From: SVTX01 sp045660325
GTDB lineage: Bacteria > Bacillota > Clostridia > Oscillospirales > CAG-272
Length of the DNA: 64,000 bases
Assembly (NCBI GenBank): GCA_045660325.1
Contig: JAZRDO010000003.1
Span: 21,290-85,289 of the forward strand
Direction of reading: 5' to 3'
Position numbers and translations under genes: made by a program. The first letter of the stretch is position 1, and each line of letters starts with the position of its first letter. The notes beneath the pieces were generated by a model, which searched no databases, was not told the origin of the DNA, and saw only the letters and a program-made list of their open reading frames with translations. Shown here one piece after another: positions 35,333 through 43,039 of this stretch.

Positions 35333-36155
35333 ATATAAGTCCGATTTTTACAAAGGCGTTATAAATGCCGTCGTCGTCAATATCGGTGGTAATGAGATCG
35401 GCGCGAGCCTTGGCTTTTTCGTAGCCGTTCCCCATACAAACCGAGAACCCTGCGAATTCAAGCATTTCAAGGTCGTTTTCGCTATCACCTACCGCAATGG
35501 AATCGGAGACGGGGGCATTAACTGCCGCCATAAATCTCTCAATACCCGTCGCCTTGTTGATTCCCGCAAAGGTTATCTCGCCGTAGGAGGCGTTACCTAC
35601 CTTGCCGAGCGAATAGCCGACAACGTGGAAATAATCTCCGAGAATATTTCTTACCTCGTCAATATTGAACGGGGAATTGTAGTATGCGATCTTTTCAACA
35701 CAGTCGCAGGACTTAGGATCATCAGTAAACACCGTATCAGCGATAACGCTGTTTATAAGTGCCTCAGTGCTGCCGCGTTCTCTCATAAAGTCGCAGATCC
35801 TATTGAAATTTTCTTTTCTTAAATAGATCGCGTGGGCGGTCTGCAGGCAGAAGGGAATGTCGTTGTCCTCAAAAAAGTCGATTATGAAATCAAGCTTTTC
35901 CTTGGTAGGTCGGCTCTCAAAGATAATTTTACCGTCAAGCTCAATATATGCTCCCGCGCTTGCCACGATGCCGTCAAATTCTATTTTTTCGGTCAATTCG
36001 GGGTATATCTGGGATTTCTGTCTGCCTGTGCAGAGAATCATCTTGTGGCCGTTTTTTTGAGCCTCGGTGAGAGCCCGAATACAGGATTCGGGCACCTCTC
36101 CGTTGAAGTTGACAAGTGTGCCGTCAACGTCAAGAAATACGTATTTGCAATTCAT
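35331..36155 (-). CDS. Cof-type HAD hydrolase
   Basis: 274 residues. Motif I FLDVDGTLVNF, motif II in ILCTGR, a C2-type cap and motif IV VGDSENDLEML define a Cof-like phosphatase that acts on small phosphorylated metabolites such as sugar or flavin phosphates. The exact substrate cannot be read. It lies 19 bases after the DUF4349 gene on the same strand, so the two may be co-transcribed, and shares a terminator with the ispH-S1 gene. Confidence 0.9.
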   Translation of the reverse strand: MNCKYVFLDVDGTLVNFNGEVPESCIRALTEAQKNGHKMILCTGRQKSQIYPELTEKIEFDGIVASAGAYIELDGKIIFESRPTKEKLDFIIDFFEDNDIPFCLQTAHAIYLRKENFNRICDFMRERGSTEALINSVIADTVFTDDPKSCDCVEKIAYYNSPFNIDEVRNILGDYFHVVGYSLGKVGNASYGEITFAGINKATGIERFMAAVNAPVSDSIAVGDSENDLEMLEFAGFSVCMGNGYEKAKARADLITTDIDDDGIYNAFVKIGLI

Positions 36156-36174
36156 AGATTAAATCCAACTGTTA

Positions 36175-37083
36175 TTACTGATTTTGAGATTTTTTAATTC
36201 TCTTTTTTCTCGCGCGTCGGATAGAGCCCCAAATGATCATAAAGATCGCGAAGGCGATAGAGCCGAGAAGGAGAAGAGTGGGGATAGCGCGGATAAACAC
36301 AACTGCGAAGTCCTGGCAGAAGTCCCAGAAATTTTTCCAGCTTGTCTTGAAGGCATCCCATATACGCTCGCCGAAGGTGGGCCCGTCGGGATCAACCGCA
36401 GTATATTCAACCACCTCGTGCAGATTGATAGTAACCGTTGAGTATGCAACCTTGCTATCGTACGCGTTGATTCTTGCCTTGTAGGATTCTATTTCCTCGA
36501 TTACGTCGTAGAGCTTATCCTGAACGACCATCATATCGTTGATATCGCTGTACTCGTCGAAGGATTCGTACATTTTTTGTAAGGAGGCTCTTTGAGATTC
36601 AAGCACCTGAAGACGAGCTACCGCATCATAATACGCGTCGGTGATCTCCTGTATGTTACTTGTGATGCTTGTGATATTAACGCTATTTTCCATATCACCC
36701 GTGAACTGATCTAATTTCTCGGAGGGAATGCGGAGCGTATAGCTTGCATGTCTGGAATTTCTTCCCGAGCCGTAGCTGTTGCCGGATACTGAGGAGCTTT
36801 CAATATAGCCGCCAAGAGAGGTGCAGAGGTTGTTTATATTTTCTACCGTCTTGTCAAACTCCTTGGTCTGAGCGTTGATATTAACTGTTTTTATAATCTT
36901 TCTTTCGGTATCGATCTTGCCACCCTCGGGGGACTTTCCGATTTCCGATCCACCCTCGTAGCTTCCGCCGTAACCGGGAGCCATAGCGTTTCCGTCAGCC
37001 TTGGCGTTACATGAGCAAATAAGTGTAGTTGCAAGAATGAGGATCAAAACGAGTGATATGAGCTTTAAACTGAGCTTTTTCAT
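36175..37083 (-). CDS. DUF4349 lipoprotein
   Basis: 302 residues. The signal peptide ends in TTLICSCNAK, with a lipobox cysteine near residue 23-25, then a Gly-rich spacer and the DUF4349 domain (IIKTVNINAQTKEFDKTVEN, GGYIESSSVSGNS, YTLRIPSEKLDQF), a coiled segment (ITDAYYDAVARLQVLESQRA), and a C-terminal membrane helix (FIRAIPTLLLLGSIAFAIF) followed by a basic tail. So it would be tethered at both ends with the domain outside. Function of the family is unknown. Confidence 0.87.
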   Translation of the reverse strand: MKKLSLKLISLVLILILATTLICSCNAKADGNAMAPGYGGSYEGGSEIGKSPEGGKIDTERKIIKTVNINAQTKEFDKTVENINNLCTSLGGYIESSSVSGNSYGSGRNSRHASYTLRIPSEKLDQFTGDMENSVNITSITSNIQEITDAYYDAVARLQVLESQRASLQKMYESFDEYSDINDMMVVQDKLYDVIEEIESYKARINAYDSKVAYSTVTINLHEVVEYTAVDPDGPTFGERIWDAFKTSWKNFWDFCQDFAVVFIRAIPTLLLLGSIAFAIFMIIWGSIRRARKKRIKKSQNQ

Positions 37084-37111
37084 AACAATATTCCTTTCTT
37101 ACTGTTTTTAT

Positions 37112-37162
37112 AAAAATGCGGCAGAGTGCATCTATTGCTTATTCAATTGATGTTTCTGCCGC
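37112..37162 (-). terminator. Terminator of valS
   Basis: GCGGCAGA and TCTGCCGC pair across a 29-base loop, followed on the minus strand by ATTTTTAT. Confidence 0.75.
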
Positions 37163-37176
37163 ATATTATTTAGTTT

Positions 37177-39825
37177 TTATGCGAGCTTTGAGAGAGCCGC
37201 GATAACGCCGTCAAGGTTTTCCTGATACTTTGCCATCTTAGCCTTTTCTCCTTCAACAACTGCCGCAGGAGCCTTTGCTACGAAGCCTGCATTGGAAAGC
37301 TTCTTAACGATACGGTCGATCTCGCCCTCAAGCTTTTTCTTCTCGCCCTCAAGACGAGCCTTTTCCTTTTCAAAGTCAATGATATCGGACAAGGGGAGGT
37401 AGATAGTAGCCGCGTCAGTGATGATCTGTACGGAGTTGTCTGCACTGATCTCGCCATCACCGAACTTTTCTGCTACGATGAGCTCGGATGCGGATGCCAA
37501 GCGAACGAAGAATGCTTCGCTGGATTCACCAAAGATATCAGTATACTTTGTTTCAAGGAATACCTTTGCCTTCTTGGAGGGAGGAACGTTCATCTCGCTT
37601 CTTCTTGTACGGATAGCGGTGATCGCGTCGATGATCTTTGTCATCTTTTCCGCATCAGTATTAAAGCAGAAGCCCTCGTTGTAAACGGGGTAGGAGGAGA
37701 TCATAATGCTCTCTACGTCGTGGGGAAGACTCTGGTAGATTTCCTCTGTAATGAAGGGCATAAAGGGATGGAGGAGCTTGAGTGTGCCGTCGAGAACGTA
37801 AGCAATAACGTTCTGGCAGATAAGGTTAGCCTCTGTTTCCTTTTCATTGAAGCGAGCCTTTGCAAGCTCAATGTACCAGTCACAGAAGATATCCCATGTG
37901 AAGCTATAGATCTCAGCGAGAGCTACGCCAACCTCGAATCTGTCAAGGTTTGTAACAACGCTTCGTGTGAGCTCGTTGAACTTAGTGAGTATCCACTTGT
38001 CCTCAAGTGCGAGTTTGTCGGCGTCGGGAAGCTTGATTTCGTCAATTGTAAGATTCATTCTTACGAATCTCGATGCGTTCCAGAGCTTGTTTGCAAAGTT
38101 TCTTGCCGCCTCGATCTTCTCGTCGGAGAATCTCATATCGTTTCCGGGGGAGTTACCCGTAGCAAGTGCGAAGCGGAGCGCGTCAGCGCCGTAGTCCTTG
38201 ATAATTTCAAGGGGGTCAATACCGTTACCGAGGGACTTGGACATCTTGCGTCCCTGCGCGTCACGTACAAGACCGTGAATAAATACTGTAGAGAAGGGCT
38301 TTTCTCCCATGTGCTCAAGACCCGAGAAGATCATTCTCGATACCCAGAACGTAATAATATCGTATCCTGTTACGAGAACGCTTGTAGGATAGTACTTCTT
38401 GAGATCGTCGGTGGAGTCGGGCCAACCGAGAATAGAGAAGGGCCAGAGAGCAGAGGAGAACCATGTGTCGAGAACGTCCTCGTCCTGATGCACCTTGCCA
38501 CCGCACTTGGGACATACGTCGATGTCGGTCTTGGAAACCGTCATCTCGCCGCAATCGTCGCAGTAGAAGGCGGGAATTCTGTGTCCCCACCAAAGCTGAC
38601 GGGAAATACACCAGTCAAGGATGTTGTTCATCCAGTTATAATAATTCTTGGAGAATCTTTCGGGAACGAAATTGATAGAGCCATTGTCAACTGCCTCGAT
38701 TGCAGGCTCTGCGAGGGGCTTCATCTTAACGAACCACTGGTCGCTTGTCAAGGGCTCAACCGTTGTGCCGCAACGGTAGCAAACGCCAACGTTGTGATCG
38801 TGGGGCTCAACCTTGAGAAGATAGCCCTCTGTTTCAAGGTCTGCTACGAGCGCCTTGCGGCAGGAGTATCTGTCCATGCCCTCGTACTTGCCCGCATACG
38901 CGTTCATTGTCGCATCGTCATTCATAACCTTGATCTGCTCGAGATTATGTCTCTGACCAACAAGGAAGTCGTTGGGGTCGTGCGCGGGAGTGATCTTAAC
39001 GCAACCCGTACCGAAGCCGATCTCAACGTAATCATCTGCGATTACGGGGATCTCTCTGCCAACTACGGGGAGAATAAGTGTCTTGCCGATAAGGTGCTTT
39101 GTTGCCTCGTCGTCGGGATTTACCGCAACTGCAGTATCGCCGAACATTGTTTCAGGTCTTGTCGTTGCAACCTCAACGTAGCCGTCTTCGCCCTTTATGG
39201 GGTACTTGATGTGCCAGAAGTTACCGGGCATATCCTTGTACTCAACCTCGGCGTCGGAAAGTGCTGTAAGGCAACGGGGACACCAGTTGATAATTCTGTG
39301 TCCGCGGTAGATAAGACCCTTGTCGTAGAGGTTTACGAATACCTCGCGAACGGCGTGGGAGCAACCCTCGTCCATTGTAAATCTCTGACGTGTCCAGTCG
39401 CAGGACGCGCCGAGCTTCTTTAACTGAGAGGTAATTCTTGCTTCGTAAGTGTCCTTCCAACCCCAAACGCGCTCAAGGAATGCTTCACGACCGAGGTCGT
39501 AGCGGGAAAGCCCCTCGTCAACGCGGAGTCTCTCCTCAACCTTGATCTGTGTTGCAATGCCCGCATGGTCAGTACCGGGCACCCAAAGGGTGTCAAAGCC
39601 CTGCATTCTCTTGTAACGAACGAGAATGTCCTGGAGAGTTTCATCGAGCGCGGGGCCCATGTGAAGCTGACCCGTTACGTTAGGCGGGGGAATAACTACC
39701 GAGAAGGTAGGCTTGTTACTATTCTTTTCGGGTGTGAAATAACCCTTTTCACACCAATCAGCATATATTCTGTCTTCAAATTCAGAAGGCGAATATGTCT
39801 TTGGCAATTCATTATATGAATTCAT
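37177..39825 (-). CDS. valS: Valyl-tRNA synthetase
   Basis: 882 residues from the ATG at 39825 (AAAGGA upstream). Class I synthetase: PPPNVTGQLHMGPALDETLQ carries the HIGH motif, the editing domain includes TTRPETMFGDTAVAVNP, KMSKS is intact in GRKMSKSLGNG, then the anticodon domain and the C-terminal ValRS coiled coil (EKEKARLEGEKKKLEGEIDR). The HIGH motif reads HMGP: Pro58 (codon CCC at 39652-39654) stands where His is expected. Expression is governed by a T-box leader in front. Everything else is of normal length and frame. Confidence 0.96.
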   Translation of the reverse strand: MNSYNELPKTYSPSEFEDRIYADWCEKGYFTPEKNSNKPTFSVVIPPPNVTGQLHMGPALDETLQDILVRYKRMQGFDTLWVPGTDHAGIATQIKVEERLRVDEGLSRYDLGREAFLERVWGWKDTYEARITSQLKKLGASCDWTRQRFTMDEGCSHAVREVFVNLYDKGLIYRGHRIINWCPRCLTALSDAEVEYKDMPGNFWHIKYPIKGEDGYVEVATTRPETMFGDTAVAVNPDDEATKHLIGKTLILPVVGREIPVIADDYVEIGFGTGCVKITPAHDPNDFLVGQRHNLEQIKVMNDDATMNAYAGKYEGMDRYSCRKALVADLETEGYLLKVEPHDHNVGVCYRCGTTVEPLTSDQWFVKMKPLAEPAIEAVDNGSINFVPERFSKNYYNWMNNILDWCISRQLWWGHRIPAFYCDDCGEMTVSKTDIDVCPKCGGKVHQDEDVLDTWFSSALWPFSILGWPDSTDDLKKYYPTSVLVTGYDIITFWVSRMIFSGLEHMGEKPFSTVFIHGLVRDAQGRKMSKSLGNGIDPLEIIKDYGADALRFALATGNSPGNDMRFSDEKIEAARNFANKLWNASRFVRMNLTIDEIKLPDADKLALEDKWILTKFNELTRSVVTNLDRFEVGVALAEIYSFTWDIFCDWYIELAKARFNEKETEANLICQNVIAYVLDGTLKLLHPFMPFITEEIYQSLPHDVESIMISSYPVYNEGFCFNTDAEKMTKIIDAITAIRTRRSEMNVPPSKKAKVFLETKYTDIFGESSEAFFVRLASASELIVAEKFGDGEISADNSVQIITDAATIYLPLSDIIDFEKEKARLEGEKKKLEGEIDRIVKKLSNAGFVAKAPAAVVEGEKAKMAKYQENLDGVIAALSKLA

Positions 39826-39879
39826 AGCCGTTAGTCCTTTCAAATGTATATAAATATTTTTTAAAAACCGAATTAAAAA

Positions 39880-40112
39880 CAAAAAACGCCCGATGTTAAA
39901 AAACATCAGGACGCAAAAGCGCGGTACCACCCGACTTATATTTTCGGCTCATACCGAAAATATCACTCAAAAGCCTATAACGGAGCTTACCCGATACACT
40001 CCTAAGCAACCTTCTGCAAGCCCCAATACAGTCTTCCCACCACCAACTGCTCTCTTGAAATGAGGTTGTTGCATACTCCTCTTAATCACTGTGTTTACGT
40101 TTTTATTTTATA
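39880..40112 (-). promoter_or_regulatory. T-box riboswitch leader of valS
   Basis: A transcribed leader that senses uncharged tRNA-Val. On the minus strand the T-box GGGTGGTACCGCG is at 39920-39932, and the terminator hairpin CGTCCTGATGTT / AACATCGGGCG with a T-run is at 39880-39913. Stem I elements are AGTA near the 5' end, AGAGAGCAGTTGGTGG in the middle and GCTCCGTTA (stem III region). The specifier codon is not certain by eye; a GTA at 39995-39997 (minus strand) is a candidate. Confidence 0.92.
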
Positions 40113-40117
40113 TGGGT

Positions 40118-40146
40118 ATTATAACATTAAAGAAGAGATTTGTCAA
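40118..40146 (-). promoter_or_regulatory. Promoter of the valS T-box leader
   Basis: Minus strand TTGACA (40141-40146), 17 bases, TATAAT (40118-40123). The accessory island begins within 20 bases of the -35 box. Confidence 0.88.
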
Positions 40147-40161
40147 TAGATAATATAAAAA

Positions 40162-41466
40162 ATGATGTCTCGCAAAAAGAACCCCGCGCTTGCGGAGCTT
40201 TCTGTTGCCGATGCGACGGGAAGATTGATGCTTGACTCTAATAAGTTTGAAACTGCCGCAAAGGACGGCGCTGCGAGAATGACTCCTGAGACGCTCAATC
40301 AGTATAAGGAGACTGCTACGAGAGAACAGCAGGAGGCTTTTGCGCGTGATCTCGGTTATGGAAGCCTTGAAGAATTCTATGTCGATAGCTTTGAGGGTGT
40401 GCAGGCAAGGCTTGAACAGTATCTCTATGATCACCAGGAGGAAATATCTGCGAGAGTACGAAGAAAATCTATGGCAAAGACTGCGAAGAGTAATAACGCT
40501 AAAACTTTGCCTAAGAAGATTAAGAGCAATCTTGCAGATGGAGTATACGTGTTTGCAGAAGCGGGAGAACATTTTGCCGTCATTAAAGAGGGGCAGAGTT
40601 ACTGGATATACAATTATGTAACAGAAATGATCTCACATGAGATGACTCTTCCCGAAATCAATGGAATTATTGAAAAACTTAGAAGCAAACTTTCTGAGAA
40701 CACGAGCCTGGATAAGGTTATTGAAGAGTATCGGAATGCACCAGTTAACAAGGAAATACTTGAACTAATTGAACGAGTTGAAAAGGATGATTTCAAGGAC
40801 AATGATAAAGTCGAATTGCGCGGGCTTTCCTCAGAGGTGTTGAGCAAACTTAAAGAATTGACAGGTATAGATGTTTCCTCGTTTAAAATTGCGATTGAAG
40901 CACGACAAATAGAACATATTTTGAATGATCACGGTAGCAATGGATCGACAGATCATTCTATGGCCAATCCCGTTGATATTGCAAAAATGGAGTATATAAT
41001 GCAATATCCTGATGATTTATCTCTTTCTGGAAAAACGCAGGCGTATTCATATATGAAAAACGGCAGGAATAGGACTGCTGATACAGTGTTGTATGAGAAA
41101 GAAATCGGTGATAAGTCTTATTATGTTGTGCAAGCAGTAGCGGATACAAAAAAGAAAACACTCTATATAGTGAGTGCTTTCATAGGCGAAAAAGGATATA
41201 AAAAAGGAACCTCACAGCTCATCAATACCAATAAAGGCCCTGATGCAACGTCCGAGCTCGGTTCTGTGGTGGTTCCTAATAGTAGTATACCACAAAACTC
41301 CGAAAATAGCAATACCTTTGATGAAAACATTTCTGAAGATGTGGTAAATTTGAGTGAAAACACGAATTTAGCTGAGAAAAAGGCGTATGAAATGGAATTT
41401 CCCGCAGAAAAAGTGCAGGAAAACGTTGCAAATAATCCTTGCCAAACGATTCTGAAAATGATATAA
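40162..41466 (+). CDS. PBECR-type nuclease-domain protein of the accessory island, probably truncated
   Basis: 434 residues in an open frame, but no ribosome site precedes the ATG and an in-frame stop lies directly upstream, so it is probably the 3' remnant of a longer phage polyvalent gene. Residues 1-180 are helical linker; residues about 240-345 (IEARQIEHILNDHG, VDIAKMEYIM, TVLYEKEIGDKSYYVVQAV, KTLYIVSAFIGEKG) resemble the PBECR barnase-EndoU-colicin E5/D-RelE-like nuclease family, recognised from memory. The tail SSIPQNSENSNT overlaps the promoter of an opposite-strand RNA. The end looks frameshifted near 41440. Confidence 0.6.
   Translation: MMSRKKNPALAELSVADATGRLMLDSNKFETAAKDGAARMTPETLNQYKETATREQQEAFARDLGYGSLEEFYVDSFEGVQARLEQYLYDHQEEISARVRRKSMAKTAKSNNAKTLPKKIKSNLADGVYVFAEAGEHFAVIKEGQSYWIYNYVTEMISHEMTLPEINGIIEKLRSKLSENTSLDKVIEEYRNAPVNKEILELIERVEKDDFKDNDKVELRGLSSEVLSKLKELTGIDVSSFKIAIEARQIEHILNDHGSNGSTDHSMANPVDIAKMEYIMQYPDDLSLSGKTQAYSYMKNGRNRTADTVLYEKEIGDKSYYVVQAVADTKKKTLYIVSAFIGEKGYKKGTSQLINTNKGPDATSELGSVVVPNSSIPQNSENSNTFDENISEDVVNLSENTNLAEKKAYEMEFPAEKVQENVANNPCQTILKMI
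41200..41277 (-). ncRNA. Island small RNA unit 1: promoter-stem-terminator
   Basis: Minus strand. Promoter TTGCTA (41307-41312), 17 bases, TATACT (41284-41289). The predicted +1 seven bases downstream is 41277, the first base of a terminal stem AGGAACC...GGTTCCT (41271-41277 with 41205-41211), extended by CACAG/CTGTG. Inner hairpins: CCG-AGCT-CGG and CATCA/TGATG. A run of six T (41200-41205) follows the stem. The RNA is antisense to the last coding part of the nuclease frame. Not a known RNA family to me. Confidence 0.65.
41291..41366 (+). repeat. Direct repeat R1, copy 1
   Basis: 76 bases beginning CACAAAACTCCGAAAATAGC, repeated at 41851-41926 with four mismatches. Each copy starts just upstream (minus-strand sense) of the -10 box of a small RNA unit and contains its -35 box. 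Confidence 0.9.
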
Positions 41467-41508
41467 TAAACCCATTAACAGAAAGCCAGCAAGGAAGCGA
41501 GGAGGTTT

Positions 41509-41688
41509 ATGATGAGCGAAGAGAAGAGAGTCAACGTGGAATTTTGCGAAGAGAAGCTTTATCTTACGGAAGAAGAAATTCCGAAATATCAGAAGAAGGC
41601 GGAGGATCTGAAGGAGATGGCAATTCGCGCGGGATACACGAAAGAAAGAGCGGAAAAAGAATTTTATCTCAAGATTCTGAAGGGTTAA
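41509..41688 (+). CDS. Small charged protein, 59 residues, behind the nuclease frame
   Basis: ATG at 41509 behind GGAGGTTT; a second ATG follows at once. Sequence begins MMSEEKRVNVEFCEEKLYLT and ends YLKILKG; it is rich in Lys and Glu and probably helical. Composition is natural here, whereas the overlapping frame is Arg/Ser/Gly-rich and unlikely to be coding. Position directly after the nuclease frame would suit a small partner or immunity protein, but this is only a guess from position. I do not recognise the family. Confidence 0.55.
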   Translation: MMSEEKRVNVEFCEEKLYLTEEEIPKYQKKAEDLKEMAIRAGYTKERAEKEFYLKILKG

Positions 41689-41765
41689 TAATATGTGAAA
41701 GTACGCAAAAGAAGATTGAAAATATAGTACTTATCTATGAAGTTAAATAGTTCAATAAAATGTAA

Positions 41766-41837
41766 AGAGGTGGTAGCCCGATTCTTGCGAATCCCCGTAA
41801 GTCCGTAGAACAGACGGTCAGTAGAGCTACCACCTCT
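41766..41837 (-). ncRNA. Island small RNA unit 2
   Basis: Minus strand. Promoter TTGCTA (41867-41872), 17 bases, TATAAT (41844-41849); predicted +1 at 41837, the first base of a perfect 12-base-pair stem AGAGGTGGTAGC/GCTACCACCTCT. Inside are CCGT-CTGTTCT-ACGG (seven-base loop) and GATTC-GCAA-GAATC (a GNRA tetraloop when read on this strand). The following tail CTTTACATTTTATT is only moderately U-rich. The interval 41689-42031 otherwise holds repeat R1 and a decayed frame. Confidence 0.65.
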
Positions 41838-41850
41838 ATAGATATTATAG

Positions 41851-41926
41851 CACAAAACTCCGAAAATAGCAATACCTTTGATGAAAACATTTCTGAAGAT
41901 GCGGCAAATTTGAGTTAAAATACGAA
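41851..41926 (+). repeat. Direct repeat R1, copy 2
   Basis: Second copy of the 76-base repeat; here the reading frame that copy 1 keeps open is broken by TGAGTTAAAA, so copy 2 is non-coding while its promoter content is kept. Confidence 0.9.
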
Positions 41927-42031
41927 ATCGGCAAAAAACATTTCAACGAGCTCGAGGCTCGCAACCACGGCAATAACGCACTTTCACGTGCGTTAGAAAC
42001 GTCTGAAGGCAAAGAAAAAGCCGTAACAAGC

Positions 42032-42676
42032 ATGAATGAAGAAAACATGCAGGTTACGGAGAGGTTAGCTTTGAATAAGGTTTATGCTGAAGAAATTCAA
42101 AAATGGTACGATACAACTACTGCTGAAGAACGTGCGAAGAGCGGTCAAAGATTTTTGCTTGGTCAAACTACTGATGTTCTTAAAAGCATTGGGGTAAAGG
42201 ATTATAACATATATATTGGCGCATCAAAGATCAATAAGATCCTTAAAGATAATTCTTCAATGACATTGGATATTATCAAATCCGCTATAAATCTTCTCGA
42301 AGACCCTATTTTAATAATGCAATCCAAAACAATTGAAGGAAGTATTGTTGTTTTTGGCGGAGTATATACTGAAGGCCATAAGCCTGTAATGCTATCCGTG
42401 CTACTTAACCCCGAAAACAAAGACGGGGAAGTAATGGATTTTGCTGTGGTTACAAGTGTGTATGGAAGAAGAACTCAAAATTTACAAAATTTAATAGATA
42501 AGTCAAAAATATATTACGTTAATGAACAAAAAAATAGAACCGATACATGGCTAAAGGCGCTCGGGCTACAATTGCCGTCAGCATTAACCACATATGGTTC
42601 TATAAATATTATACCACAAAATCAGAAAAAGTCAACACTTTCACGAGAAAAAATCTCAAATGAGCGTCGTGATTAG
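42032..42676 (+). CDS. MuF C-terminal-type nuclease toxin domain protein
   Basis: 214 residues. The order SINKILKDNSSMTLDIIKSA, LLEDPILIMQSKTIEGSIVV, GHKPVMLSVLLNPENK, ASVYG-like VTSVYGRRTQNLQNLI, IYYVNEQKNRTDTWLKALGL and QLPSALTTYGSI is the phage MuF-C domain, a barnase/EndoU/colicin-like nuclease fold, recognised from memory. No ribosome site is obvious and the upstream frame is broken, so it may not be expressed alone. Its 3' end contains an opposite-strand RNA unit; the tail IIPQNQKKSTLS overlaps that unit's promoter. Confidence 0.6.
   Translation: MNEENMQVTERLALNKVYAEEIQKWYDTTTAEERAKSGQRFLLGQTTDVLKSIGVKDYNIYIGASKINKILKDNSSMTLDIIKSAINLLEDPILIMQSKTIEGSIVVFGGVYTEGHKPVMLSVLLNPENKDGEVMDFAVVTSVYGRRTQNLQNLIDKSKIYYVNEQKNRTDTWLKALGLQLPSALTTYGSINIIPQNQKKSTLSREKISNERRD
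42528..42602 (-). ncRNA. Island small RNA unit 3
   Basis: Minus strand. Promoter TTGACT (42630-42635), 16 bases, TGG-extended TATAAT (42608-42613); predicted +1 at 42601. Terminal stem AGAACCATATGTGG with CCATGTATCGGTTCT (one bulge, wobble pairs), inner hairpin GGC-AATTGTA-GCC, then seven T (42528-42534). The RNA is antisense to the last residues of the MuF-C domain frame. Confidence 0.68.
42610..42671 (+). repeat. Direct repeat R2, copy 1
   Basis: 62 bases beginning TATACCACAAAATCAGAAAA, repeated at 43339-43400 with four mismatches. Holds the minus-strand promoter of unit 3. Also contains GAGAAAAAATCTC, an inverted repeat upstream of the -35 box. Confidence 0.9.
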
Positions 42677-42699
42677 CAAAAACAAATGCATTAACGCAG

Positions 42700-42945
42700 T
42701 TGAACAATGCCATTAACAGTAGCGTTAACGGAGCGGTTGAGTTGTTTTACTGGAATAAAAAAGAAGCCATATCTTTACTACAGAAGGCCGGACTCCAATT
42801 GTCCGGGGCCCTGCCTCAAGATGGCTTCATGTATAGTATACGCGATAACGGATCAAATGTCAAGATGAAATTAAATAATGTTACTGAATCACAACAATTT
42901 AAGCGCAGGTTTGGCACAGGGAAAAACAAAATTTATGTATATTAA
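42700..42945 (+). pseudogene. Fragment: MuF-C-like tail joined to start of a polyvalent-type module
   Basis: 81 codons open but without ribosome site. WNKKEAISLLQKAGLQLSGAL parallels the end of the MuF-C frame upstream (WLKALGLQLPSAL), and VTESQQFKRRFG looks like the start of the phage polyvalent ADP-ribosyltransferase-type module, then the frame is lost. Decayed remnant. The opposite strand carries RNA unit 4. Confidence 0.55.
42757..42828 (-). ncRNA. Island small RNA unit 4
   Basis: Minus strand. Promoter TTGACA (42858-42863), 17 bases, TATACT (42835-42840), with spacer sequence unlike the other units; predicted +1 at 42828, first base of the terminal stem GAAGCCATCTT with AAGATATGGCTTC (two-base bulge). 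The inner arm is GGCC-CC-GGAC, loop AATTGGA, GTCC-GGCC. Six T follow (42757-42762). Confidence 0.7.
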
Positions 42946-42965
42946 TGCTGATGGCACAGACTAAC

Positions 42966-43039
42966 AAAAAACGGAAGAACCGCCCACCAATCATGGTGTT
43001 TCACGGCCCGTAGGTAACGTGATCGAAAGCGCTTCTTCC
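42966..43039 (-). ncRNA. Island small RNA unit 5
   Basis: Minus strand. Promoter TTGACA (43068-43073), 16 bases, TGG-extended TATAAT (43046-43051); predicted +1 at 43039, first base of GGAAGAAGCGC pairing with GCGGTTCTTCC (one mismatch). A three-way junction is likely: TCACG/CGTGA arm and CACCA-TGAT-TGGTG arm. G then six T end it (42966-42971). The + strand here has stops in every frame. Nothing else is visible from 43075 to 43201. Confidence 0.7.

Noticed and set aside
37720..39423. 567-codon open frame on the + strand opposite valS
   Set aside because: It is the antisense shadow of a highly codon-biased gene; valS motifs are complete on the other strand and the shadow has no ribosome site or recognisable domain.
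41439..41750. 103-codon frame overlapping the small 59-residue gene
   Set aside because: Arg/Ser/Gly-rich sequence and no ribosome site; its first 25 codons may be the frameshifted end of the nuclease gene, but the rest is not protein-like.
41760..41840. End of an IS200/IS605-type transposon (hairpin of unit 2)
   Set aside because: No tnpA or tnpB remnant is nearby and the promoter spacing matches the other units; not fully excluded.
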